Positions 1 to 5,237 of a stretch of DNA of 6,775 nucleotides are shown here, one piece after another. The stretch covers positions 1-6,775 of the forward strand of contig CAMNGY010000083.1 of NCBI GenBank assembly GCA_946538795.1. The letters run 5' to 3'. The notes beneath the pieces are model-generated. The model was not told the DNA's origin, searched no databases, and saw only the letters and a program-made list of their open reading frames with translations. The position numbers were made by a program, and so were the translations under genes. This DNA is from an uncultured Treponema sp. GTDB lineage: Bacteria; Spirochaetota; Spirochaetia; Treponematales; Treponemataceae. Positions within the stretch are counted from its first letter, which is position 1. Each line of letters opens with the position of its first letter.

Positions 1-21
1 AATTTTCACGTTTGCATTCAT
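1..21 (-). CDS. Start of an unidentified gene leaving the left edge
   Basis: Reading leftward from position 21, an ATG opens seven codons (MNANVKI) that run without a stop to the window edge. The start is supported by a strong Shine-Dalgarno, GAGGAG on the minus strand at 26-31, four bases before the ATG, and by a promoter-like sequence further upstream (43-70). The ATG four bases further in reads into a stop after three codons, so it is not the start. Seven residues are too few to identify a family. The gene would be co-directional with the acetyltransferase gene at 235-1068, but a gap of over 200 bp and its own promoter-like sequence suggest separate transcription. Confidence 0.55.
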
Positions 22-59
22 AAAACTCCTCGTTGGCTTCAGAGTGTAGTTTATGAATG
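15..59. repeat. 10-bp perfect inverted repeat flanking a promoter and start codon
   Basis: CATTCATAAA at 15-24 is exactly reverse-complementary to TTTATGAATG at 50-59. An inner ACTC/GAGT pair (25-28/42-45) can extend it if a 4-nt bulge is allowed. The left arm covers the start codon of the edge gene and the right arm lies in the spacer of its candidate promoter. If transcription starts near 36, the mRNA contains only one arm. A protein operator with two half-sites about 35 bp apart then fits better than an mRNA hairpin. Confidence 0.6.
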
Positions 60-70
60 TTAGATGTCAG
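43..70 (-). promoter_or_regulatory. Candidate sigma70-type promoter for the left-edge gene
   Basis: On the minus strand there is a -35-like CTGACA (65-70), a 16-bp spacer and a -10-like TACACT (43-48). Transcription would begin near position 36, giving a leader of about 15 nt that contains the GAGGAG Shine-Dalgarno and ends at the ATG at 21. The match is 5/6 for the -35 and 4/6 for the -10. The geometry is good, but no experimental support is visible. Confidence 0.45.
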
Positions 71-80
71 GGAAGGGAAT

Positions 81-99
81 GTTAAATTCGGGTTAAATT
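81..99 (-). promoter_or_regulatory. Direct repeat with 11-bp period upstream of the -35
   Basis: GTTAAATT occurs at 81-88 and again at 92-99 (AATTTAAC twice on the minus strand), spaced one helical turn apart. The pair lies about 10 bp upstream of the candidate minus-strand -35 box, a usual position for an activator of the OmpR/PhoB type. The TTTAAC-N5-TTTAAC arrangement resembles PhoP/PhoB-type boxes, which are tandem hexamers with an 11-bp period. The identity of the regulator is a guess. Confidence 0.35.
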
Positions 100-154
100 A
101 TGTTTTGGCTTGCAGCAAAACCCCGCACAATCGCTTTCATTGTTTTATCCTGCC

Positions 155-176
155 TTCTTGCCCTGTTCTTGCCCTG
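155..176. repeat. Perfect tandem duplication of an 11-mer
   Basis: TTCTTGCCCTG at 155-165 is repeated exactly at 166-176 with no intervening base. It lies in the gene-free stretch 22-234, downstream of the acetyltransferase stop. It looks like a replication-slippage duplication or a two-unit microsatellite. No coding role is apparent. Confidence 0.8.
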
Positions 177-234
177 CGTATGATACCCCCGAAAAAACGA
201 CTGTGTTCCGCCGCCCCGGCTCCGACAGGCAGGC

Positions 235-1068
235 TCATCCTTCCAGCAGGTTCCTGACGAGCCTCGTGATTCGCGATACCCCGCCCGGCTTATGGTTCCA
301 GTCGAACTGCACGTCGCTCCCTTTGGCTGGATTCCCTTCCGCGCCCCCGTCAAAGCCATCCGCGAGGCGGCAGGGAATCAGAAGCTCCCAATAGCGGACC
401 TCGTAGACACCGTCCTTCACGGACTCGACGACGCCGAGGTGCTCCCGGAAAATCTGCATGAAGCCTTCCTGCACCTTGACCTTGCGGTAGGCGGGGAACT
501 CGCGGCTGATCCTCTCAATCGCAGCCTTGTCCCCGATCTTCTCAAAATCCGGGCTCCCGGCGAACTGCCCCCGGAAGGTCCTGAAGCTGTCGCTCAGCGG
601 GAGGCACATATACGCGTCGTAGCTGTTCCCGTCGCCGTCAGTTATGCCGAAGTCGGCGCAGCGCAGGAAGCCGTACTTGGGGTAGTAGCCCGGCTCGCCG
701 GCAAGGATGATTCCCGCGATTCCGGCGGCCTTAGCGAGCCGGACCGTCTCGCGGATCAGCGTCCCTCCGATGCCGTTCCCCTCGTAGGTCGGCTCCACCG
801 CGAGCGGGCCGAGCATCGCGACCTCGTGCCGCCTGTCCCCGTCCACGATCCAGGCCCTCGTGTAATAGACTGCCCCGACGATCTTCCCGTCCGCCTCGGC
901 GACGCGGCTGATTTCCGGAAGGTAATCCCCGGATGCCCTGATGACCCGGATCATGTTGTGCTCCGTGCAGCCCGGATGGTACTTGTTCCAGAAGCTGCGC
1001 ATCGTCATCAGCTCCGTCTCATGGTAATCCTCCGCCCGCTCTGCGCGGACAGTCAAATCCTCAAGCAT
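235..1068 (-). CDS. GNAT-family N-acetyltransferase (YhbS-like)
   Basis: A cytoplasmic acetyl-CoA-dependent acyltransferase of 277 residues; the substrate cannot be read from the sequence. The N-terminal half is a recognisable GNAT fold: a beta-strand region with KIVGAVYY at 62-69, motif A around residues 86-105 (LGPLAVEPTYEGNGIGG, where EGNGIGG is the acetyl-CoA pyrophosphate-binding turn), and the GEPGYYPKYGF segment at 124-134, typical of YhbS-like members. The last hundred or so residues form an extension not seen in minimal GNATs, whose role is unclear. The ATG at 1066-1068 is preceded by GAGGA with a 5-nt gap, which fixes the start. It is transcribed divergently from the redox cluster that begins at 1238, with 169 bp between them, and no functional link to that cluster is evident. 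The opposite strand carries a long open frame, which I treat as a shadow of G+C-biased codons. Confidence 0.9.
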   Translation of the reverse strand: MLEDLTVRAERAEDYHETELMTMRSFWNKYHPGCTEHNMIRVIRASGDYLPEISRVAEADGKIVGAVYYTRAWIVDGDRRHEVAMLGPLAVEPTYEGNGIGGTLIRETVRLAKAAGIAGIILAGEPGYYPKYGFLRCADFGITDGDGNSYDAYMCLPLSDSFRTFRGQFAGSPDFEKIGDKAAIERISREFPAYRKVKVQEGFMQIFREHLGVVESVKDGVYEVRYWELLIPCRLADGFDGGAEGNPAKGSDVQFDWNHKPGGVSRITRLVRNLLEG

Positions 1069-1100
1069 GGGTTTCCTCAGTCAGTTCCTTCATATAATAC

Positions 1101-1127
1101 AGTATACGCAAACGCTCATTATTACAA
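1101..1127 (-). promoter_or_regulatory. Candidate promoter for the acetyltransferase gene
   Basis: On the minus strand TTGTAA (1122-1127), a 15-bp spacer and TATACT (1101-1106) lie about 33 bp before the start codon. A run of seven A on the minus strand (1141-1147) sits upstream, as an UP element would. The spacer is short. A perfect TATAAT at 1093-1098 on the plus strand has no -35 partner. Confidence 0.35.
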
Positions 1128-1154
1128 GGGAGCGGCAGTCTTTTTTTACCCCAC

Positions 1155-1175
1155 GGATACGGTAGGATACCCCGT
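1155..1175. repeat. GGATAC direct repeat with small hairpin in divergent intergenic region
   Basis: GGATAC occurs at 1155-1160 and 1165-1170, ten bases apart. The same stretch contains a small stem, GGTA (1161-1164) with TACC (1168-1171), flanked by AC/GT. It lies between the divergent acetyltransferase and redox-cluster genes, where an operator would be expected. The repeat is short, so chance is possible. Confidence 0.3.
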
Positions 1176-1202
1176 CCTTTCCGCATCTTGCCCCAAAGTG
1201 TA

Positions 1203-1231
1203 TTGCGTTTCCGGCCGTTCCGTTTTACCAT
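1203..1231 (+). promoter_or_regulatory. Candidate promoter giving a near-leaderless redox-operon transcript
   Basis: TTGCGT (1203-1208), a 17-bp spacer and TACCAT (1226-1231) form a promoter-like pair whose -10 ends only six bases before the ATG at 1238. Transcription would start at or next to the A of the ATG. This fits the absence of any Shine-Dalgarno before this gene. The element matches are modest (3/6 and 4/6). Confidence 0.35.
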
Positions 1232-1237
1232 ACAGCT

Positions 1238-1873
1238 ATGGTTTTGGAAGCAATTTTACTGGGTCTTTCGACCGGAACATACTGCACGATGAACTGCGCC
1301 CCGGTTCTGATTCCCTTTCTCACAGGAACAGCAGAGCCGGACTACAAAAGGAACGCTGGACTAATCGGAGCCTTTCTCGGCGGAAGGCTCGTCATGTACT
1401 GCGTGCTCGGTGCCGTCTTTGCCGCCGCCGGACTGCTCGTCCACAGCTACATGGACCCGGTTCTCGCACGGCAGCTTTCCTTGTACGCCTACCTTTTCTG
1501 CGGGCTGTCGCTCCTGCTGAACTCACTGGGATGCCGGTTCCCCTGGGGCCGCACCTGCAGGCTGCACACACTGCGACAGGCCGGCGGCGACTGGGTCACC
1601 GCCATGTGCACGGGCCTTGCGGTCGGACTGCACGTATGCCCCCCGCTGTGGACTGCGCTCGTACGGTCGGTCTTCGGCGGGCACGAGCTTCCCGGGCTCT
1701 TCTACTTCATCTTTTTTTATGCCGGGACGCTCCCCTTCTTCCTCCCGCTGTTCGGCATTCCGTTCGTGACGAAACGGCTTCCTGTCATGAAGCGCATCGC
1801 CCGCATCGCGCAGTTTTTCATGAGCCTGTACTTTACCCTGCTTCTGGGACTTGTCCCCATCCTGTTCGGCTGA
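1238..1873 (+). CDS. DsbD_2/'TauE-SafE'-type transmembrane redox protein
   Basis: An integral membrane protein of 211 residues, of the type usually annotated as 'sulfite exporter TauE/SafE family' but related to the DsbD/CcdA transmembrane region (DsbD_2). It has about six hydrophobic segments. The two halves show the pseudo-repeat expected of DsbD-like carriers: GLSTGTYCTMNCAP (9-22, with Cys20-Ala-Pro) and GLAVGLHVCPP (126-136, with Cys134-Pro-Pro). The segment FYFIFFYAGTLPFFLPLFG (155-173) is typical of the family. In DsbD and CcdA such a Cys pair passes electrons across the membrane to outside thiols. Transfer by this protein is inferred, and export of a small sulfur compound is the alternative. 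It begins a co-directional cluster, 48 bp before the polyferredoxin gene. The ATG has no visible Shine-Dalgarno, but the N-terminus begins where the family normally does; the next in-frame ATG would remove the first Cys motif. Confidence 0.85.
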   Translation: MVLEAILLGLSTGTYCTMNCAPVLIPFLTGTAEPDYKRNAGLIGAFLGGRLVMYCVLGAVFAAAGLLVHSYMDPVLARQLSLYAYLFCGLSLLLNSLGCRFPWGRTCRLHTLRQAGGDWVTAMCTGLAVGLHVCPPLWTALVRSVFGGHELPGLFYFIFFYAGTLPFFLPLFGIPFVTKRLPVMKRIARIAQFFMSLYFTLLLGLVPILFG

Positions 1874-1921
1874 GCCGGCCATAAATCGTCTGCTTCAGAT
1901 TTAAGATTTAAGGAGAATACC

Positions 1922-3172
1922 ATGATTTCAAGTCTGATTCTTTCCGTCATGATGACATTCATCGTGTTCATCTTCGTCGTGTTCGTCGGCAATTTTTCCG
2001 CAGGGAGCCTTGTGTACGCCGTGTTCCTGCTCTTCCTTTTTTGCGGGATGACATTTTCTGAACGGAAGAAAAAAGGGAGCGGGGTCATCTACCGCCGCAT
2101 CTTCCAGACCGTCTTTGCCGTCGGCTTCTGCATCGCCTTTATCTCCGACCTGTTCGATGAACGCGGAAGTATGGCCATCACTACCCAGGCAATGAGCAAC
2201 GCGGAACTGCCCTTCTGCCACATCGCGATTCCGCAGTCCCTGATCCCCCTGCTCATCACCAAATCGATTATCTTCCCCGCGCGGATTTCCGGCCACTACG
2301 CCGCCGTCGCAAGCATGATCGTCATCTGGTTCGTCTGCACCATTACCATCGGACGCGGCTGGTGCAGCTGGGTATGTTTTTACGGCGGCTGGGAAGAAGG
2401 CTTTTCGCACGTCGCAAGGAAACCCCGCATCCGCCTGCTTCCCAAGAACAAGGAACTGCGGGAGATTCACTTCGGCTTTTTCTGTTTCATACTGCTTGCA
2501 TGCATCTGTCAGATGGCATGCATCTACTGCGAATGGTTCTGCCCCTTCAAGCTGGTCACCGAATACAGCCCGGTAAACTCAATCCCCAGTTTGATTGCAA
2601 CGATACTCTTCGTCGGCCTGTTTGTCGCTCTTGTCGTCGTGCTCCCCATCCTGACAAAGAAGCGGACCCAGTGCAGCAGCCTCTGCCCATTCGGCGCGTT
2701 CGCTTCGCTGACGGACCGGCTGAGCATGTTCAGGATACGGATTGACACGCAGAAGTGCACGGGCTGCATGCAGTGCGCACGTGCCTGCCCCTTCAGCGCA
2801 ATCGACATACAGACCATTCAGGCAAAGAAAGGACGACCGGAACTTACCTGCGCAAAGTGCGGGGAGTGCATCGCCGTCTGCCCGCAAAAAGCCATCTCCT
2901 ATGACTTCAGCTTCGGCAAGGCCGGAGCCTGTTCCTCTCGCTCCGCACCCAAGACCGCGTTCGGCCGTGCGGTCCAGGAGCTCCTGCATCCCGCCCAGCT
3001 GTTCCGCTTTGCGGCATTCAGCTTTGCGGTTGTCATGTCATCGGACTTCATGGTAAAAACGCTTAACCTCCTGTTTTCGTTCATCGGAACCTGTATCGGG
3101 ACAGCTGCCGGAAGCTCAATCGGAATATCCGTCGGGGCGTTCATCCCCGCTCTACTTGGAGGTGCAGCATGA
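1922..3172 (+). CDS. Membrane polyferredoxin, CcoG/NapH/NosR-like 4Fe-4S protein
   Basis: A membrane protein of 416 residues carrying two [4Fe-4S] clusters. The N-terminal part has hydrophobic segments near 3-22, 28-45, 60-77, 124-143, 183-202 and 221-244. The ferredoxin module follows: CxxCxxCxxxCP at C279, C282, C285, C289 and again at C310, C313, C316, C320. A hydrophobic tail runs from about 360 to 413. Further family signatures are GRGWCSWVC (144-152), CEWFCP (203-208) and CSSLCP (251-256), the CxxxCP pairs typical of NapH, NosR and CcoG. FCHIAIPQSLIP (98-109) adds a Cys-His pair. Relatives move electrons from cytoplasmic donors to quinone or periplasmic partners (NapH, NosR) or reduce copper (CcoG). 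The partner here is unknown; no nitrate, nitrous-oxide or cbb3 oxidase gene is in view. AAGGAG six bases before the ATG supports the start, and the stop overlaps the next gene's ATG. The two N-terminal membrane segments and the long C-terminal tail are extra compared with NapH. Confidence 0.9.
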   Translation: MISSLILSVMMTFIVFIFVVFVGNFSAGSLVYAVFLLFLFCGMTFSERKKKGSGVIYRRIFQTVFAVGFCIAFISDLFDERGSMAITTQAMSNAELPFCHIAIPQSLIPLLITKSIIFPARISGHYAAVASMIVIWFVCTITIGRGWCSWVCFYGGWEEGFSHVARKPRIRLLPKNKELREIHFGFFCFILLACICQMACIYCEWFCPFKLVTEYSPVNSIPSLIATILFVGLFVALVVVLPILTKKRTQCSSLCPFGAFASLTDRLSMFRIRIDTQKCTGCMQCARACPFSAIDIQTIQAKKGRPELTCAKCGECIAVCPQKAISYDFSFGKAGACSSRSAPKTAFGRAVQELLHPAQLFRFAAFSFAVVMSSDFMVKTLNLLFSFIGTCIGTAAGSSIGISVGAFIPALLGGAA

Positions 3173-3879
3173 AAAACAGTATCATACAGAAAATACGGTA
3201 CACGTGCTCGGTTTGCATCACGGTCTTTGCCTGCTTCTGGGGAATCCCCGCATGCTTCATCTGTTCTTCGTCGCTGTCAGACCGCATCGGACGTTACCTG
3301 CATGTGGATTTGTCCTATACCGGCGGCCCGGTGTCTGCCGTGCTTGCGGACGACAGAGGGGAGACGGAAGCGCAGTTCGACCTGATTCGTTGCACCGTGC
3401 ACCAGCCGGTCACCGGCGCACGCTGGCAGCAGTCCGCGGAATACTGGCAGCTGGTCCTTGACTTTGCGGCCCCGTCCGAAGCACGGAACGTCATCATCTA
3501 CCTTGACCTCGATACTGTTGAAGGCGGAAGTCCCGCCCCGCTTTTCGACGCAACGCCTGAGGTCCAGTTTGACCGGGAGTACCCCTGGGACTTTGTGCTT
3601 CGGGCGAGCGGAGACGAAGGGAAGGTGTACGACAGCAGGGGAGATTTTGTGTGCAACACGGAAAACTACAGCCTGAACGGCGGCACGCAGCTGAAAGTGC
3701 GCATCCCCCTGCAGGACAAGCGGGTACAGGAGATTCTCGGTGTTCAGACGGTCCGCCTGTACCTGCTCGTCTGCGACAGTGGCGGAAACTCCGGCGCGGA
3801 TGTCATACGGGACACCCTTGGCGGCAGCACAGAAGGCGGGGTACTTCTTCCGTGCGCGGTGAGCATACGGGAGGAATGA
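3169..3879 (+). CDS. Secreted/anchored DOMON- or glucodextranase-C-like protein
   Basis: A protein of 236 residues with one N-terminal hydrophobic segment (about 11-35), preceded by Lys/Arg, and a hydrophilic remainder, so it should be exported. IPAC (26-29) could be a loose lipobox giving a lipid anchor on Cys29; otherwise the segment acts as an uncleaved anchor. The outer part looks like a beta-sandwich: RNVIIYLDLDTVEGG (106-120) followed by EYPWDFVLRASG (137-148) recalls the C-terminal module of glucodextranases and related DOMON domains, which bind sugars or heme. This resemblance is by eye and moderately sure. There are no catalytic motifs. Its ATG overlaps the polyferredoxin stop by 4 nt and follows GGAGG at 3158-3162 with a 6-nt gap, so the two are translationally coupled. 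It is plausibly the extracytoplasmic partner of that protein; an unrelated surface lipoprotein is the alternative. Confidence 0.75.
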   Translation: MKNSIIQKIRYTCSVCITVFACFWGIPACFICSSSLSDRIGRYLHVDLSYTGGPVSAVLADDRGETEAQFDLIRCTVHQPVTGARWQQSAEYWQLVLDFAAPSEARNVIIYLDLDTVEGGSPAPLFDATPEVQFDREYPWDFVLRASGDEGKVYDSRGDFVCNTENYSLNGGTQLKVRIPLQDKRVQEILGVQTVRLYLLVCDSGGNSGADVIRDTLGGSTEGGVLLPCAVSIREE

Positions 3880-3889
3880 GCGTGCCACT

Positions 3890-3917
3890 TTGCAAAAAGA
3901 TGAAAAGCTGGTACACT
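3890..3917 (+). promoter_or_regulatory. Possible internal promoter before the LytTR gene
   Basis: TTGCAA (3890-3895), a 16-bp spacer and TACACT (3912-3917) lie in the 49-bp gap before the LytTR start. The -10 and spacer length match those of the candidate promoter at 43-70. The leader would be only about 5 nt and would lose much of the GAGG Shine-Dalgarno at 3921-3924, which argues against heavy use. Read-through from the upstream genes is equally likely. Confidence 0.25.
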
Positions 3918-3928
3918 GCAGAGGCAAC

Positions 3929-4366
3929 ATGAAGATAACGATTCTGGAAAAGAACGCCGGCGAGGAAGACGAGCTGATTGTCAAATGCGATTACCTTGAC
4001 GAAAGCATGACCCGGCTCATCAATCAGTTCAAGACCGGCAAAGGCAAGTTACGCTTGTACAAGGACGCAAAAATCATCCTGACCGAACCGTCCGATGTCC
4101 TGTATTTTGAATCGGTTGACGACACGGTGTTCGCCTACACGAAGGATTCCGTATACGAGACGAAATCAAAGCTGTACCAGCTGGAATCGGAATTACCCGC
4201 CAACGTCTTTTTCAGGGCAAACAAGGCTGTCATCGTAAACGTTGATAAAATCGACAGCCTTGCGCCGGTATTCGGCGGCCGCTTTGAGGCGGTCCTTGAG
4301 AACGGCTATAAGGTTATGATTTCACGGAATTATCTGAATGCATTAAAGGAGTTCTTAGGCTTATGA
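3929..4366 (+). CDS. LytTR-domain transcriptional regulator
   Basis: A cytoplasmic DNA-binding protein of 145 residues, made of a short N-terminal region (1-44) and a LytTR domain (about 45-143). Family landmarks are VLYFESVDDTVFAYT (57-71), FFRANKAVIVNVDKI (95-109, the core strand with Arg97) and MISRNYLNALKEFLGL (130-145), where SRNYL is the usual terminal signature. There is no receiver domain, so it is not a conventional response regulator. Such stand-alone LytTR proteins are typically paired with a small membrane protein that restrains them. The ATG at 3929 has GAGG four bases upstream and gives the usual family N-terminus. The frame is open further upstream from a TTG, but without a Shine-Dalgarno. 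It overlaps the DUF3021 gene by 4 nt and lies 49 bp after the exported protein, suggesting that it controls this same cluster. Confidence 0.93.
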   Translation: MKITILEKNAGEEDELIVKCDYLDESMTRLINQFKTGKGKLRLYKDAKIILTEPSDVLYFESVDDTVFAYTKDSVYETKSKLYQLESELPANVFFRANKAVIVNVDKIDSLAPVFGGRFEAVLENGYKVMISRNYLNALKEFLGL

Positions 4367-4797
4367 AACTGTTTTCCGTCATGCTGAATATCTGCGCGAG
4401 GGTCGTCACGTTTATCCTGCTTTTCATCGCAATCCTCAGGAATTTTTTTACGCCGGACGGAAAGCTCCTCCTTTCCATGCAGGATATCTGGGGTATCCTT
4501 TTCATCGGGCTTGTTTCTGGCGTTGCCTTCGGGCTCTTTTACCTCAAGAAAAACATGAGCGGACGGGAAGCTCTGCTCACACACTGCGCCTATTTCCTGA
4601 TAGTGAACGCGACGCTCAGCTTCACCGGATTTCATCTGGGATGGTTCAAGAAGGAGCTTCCCTCGATTGCCCTGATGGAAGCGATGTTCACGGTCATCTA
4701 TATCCTCGTGACTCTCCTTGTCTACCTGCTGGATTTTAACGAGGCAAAGAAGATAAACGAAAAGCTGAAGGCACGGAAACGAAGGCAGGAGGAATGA
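4363..4797 (+). CDS. DUF3021 membrane protein, likely LytTR partner
   Basis: A 144-residue integral membrane protein with four hydrophobic segments (about 8-26, 41-60, 70-89 and 101-124) and a strongly charged cytoplasmic tail (125-144, rich in Lys, Arg and Glu). Size, topology and position directly behind a LytTR gene (ATGA overlap) match DUF3021. Known members of such LytTR regulatory systems, such as the HdrRM/BrsRM type in streptococci, use the membrane protein to inhibit the regulator until a signal arrives. By analogy this protein would sense a membrane or redox state and release the LytTR protein; that role is inferred. The signal is unknown. No terminator is visible in the 32 bp before the convergent rhodanese gene. 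Confidence 0.88.
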   Translation: MKLFSVMLNICARVVTFILLFIAILRNFFTPDGKLLLSMQDIWGILFIGLVSGVAFGLFYLKKNMSGREALLTHCAYFLIVNATLSFTGFHLGWFKKELPSIALMEAMFTVIYILVTLLVYLLDFNEAKKINEKLKARKRRQEE

Positions 4798-4829
4798 ACA
4801 CCGCAGGATTTTTATTCCGGTCTTCCCCG

Positions 4830-5237
4830 TTACTCCAGCTCACCGGTATAATCGAGGATTCCACCGAATTCAATGACGTTCGTGTAGCCCAAATCCACGA
4901 GGGACTTGGCCGCGATTTTGCTCCGCCGCCCGCTCCGGCAATACAGAAGGACCATCTGTTCCTTGTCCGGCAAAACTGCAGCGGCGGATTCCGCGGATAT
5001 CGTTTCCATCGTAAGGAGCACCGCCCCCGGAATATGCCCCGCCGAGTATTCGTCCTCACGGCGGACATCCACGATAACGGAATCGGGATTAGCCCGCGCG
5101 ATTTCAATACCTTCCGCCATTGGAACCGATTTGTAGTCCATGGCCGTCCCCTCCTTTTTCCTCGACATCGCACAGCATGATGCCGCCATCGCAAACGAAA
5201 TCAAAACAAGCGTCAGTGTCCTTCTCATAATTGACAT
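4830..5237 (-). CDS. Rhodanese-domain lipoprotein (single-domain sulfurtransferase)
   Basis: A 135-residue protein with an N-terminal signal (positive residues at 5-6, hydrophobic 7-19) ending in AASC, a loose lipobox with Cys21 as the probable lipidated residue. One rhodanese domain follows at about 35-135. It has the usual markers: VDVRREDEYSAGHIPGA (56-72) and the active-site loop CRSGRRS (100-106), with catalytic Cys100 in a six-residue loop like PspE and GlpE. Enzymes of this type move sulfane sulfur from thiosulfate or persulfides to thiol acceptors, here outside the cytoplasm. The ATG at 5237 is preceded by GGAGG with a 9-nt gap; the ATG three codons later is less well placed. It is convergent with the DUF3021 gene and so is not in the redox operon, although sulfur chemistry at the same face of the membrane would suit it. 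Confidence 0.92.
   Translation of the reverse strand: MSIMRRTLTLVLISFAMAASCCAMSRKKEGTAMDYKSVPMAEGIEIARANPDSVIVDVRREDEYSAGHIPGAVLLTMETISAESAAAVLPDKEQMVLLYCRSGRRSKIAAKSLVDLGYTNVIEFGGILDYTGELE

Noticed and set aside
196..220. T-run on the minus strand (TTTTTT near 195-200) after the acetyltransferase as a terminator
   Set aside because: The only stem nearby is 4 bp (GCCG/CGGC) and ends more than ten bases before the T-run, so it does not make a convincing terminator.
57..257. Small open frames in the 22-234 gap
   Set aside because: No Shine-Dalgarno, low-complexity translations and overlap with control elements; nothing supports expression.
1093..1098. Perfect TATAAT on the plus strand as the main redox-operon promoter
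   Set aside because: No -35 lies 15-19 bp upstream, where the acetyltransferase start and Shine-Dalgarno are. It could still act with an activator.
292..1884. A 530-codon plus-strand open frame across the acetyltransferase gene and the DsbD_2 gene
   Set aside because: It is Pro/Arg/Ala-rich with no recognisable domain and no Shine-Dalgarno. It is antisense to one clear gene and out of frame with another, so it is a shadow of G+C-biased codons.
3890..3928. Upstream extension of the LytTR gene to a TTG start
   Set aside because: The extra 13 residues have no Shine-Dalgarno and do not belong to the family, while the ATG at 3929 has GAGG before it.
4794..5180. Plus-strand frame starting at an ATG that overlaps the DUF3021 stop, behind AGGAGG
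   Set aside because: The Shine-Dalgarno is only about two bases from the ATG, and the frame is antisense to the rhodanese gene, which has clear motifs. The GGAGG is explained as the Arg/Glu codons at the DUF3021 end.
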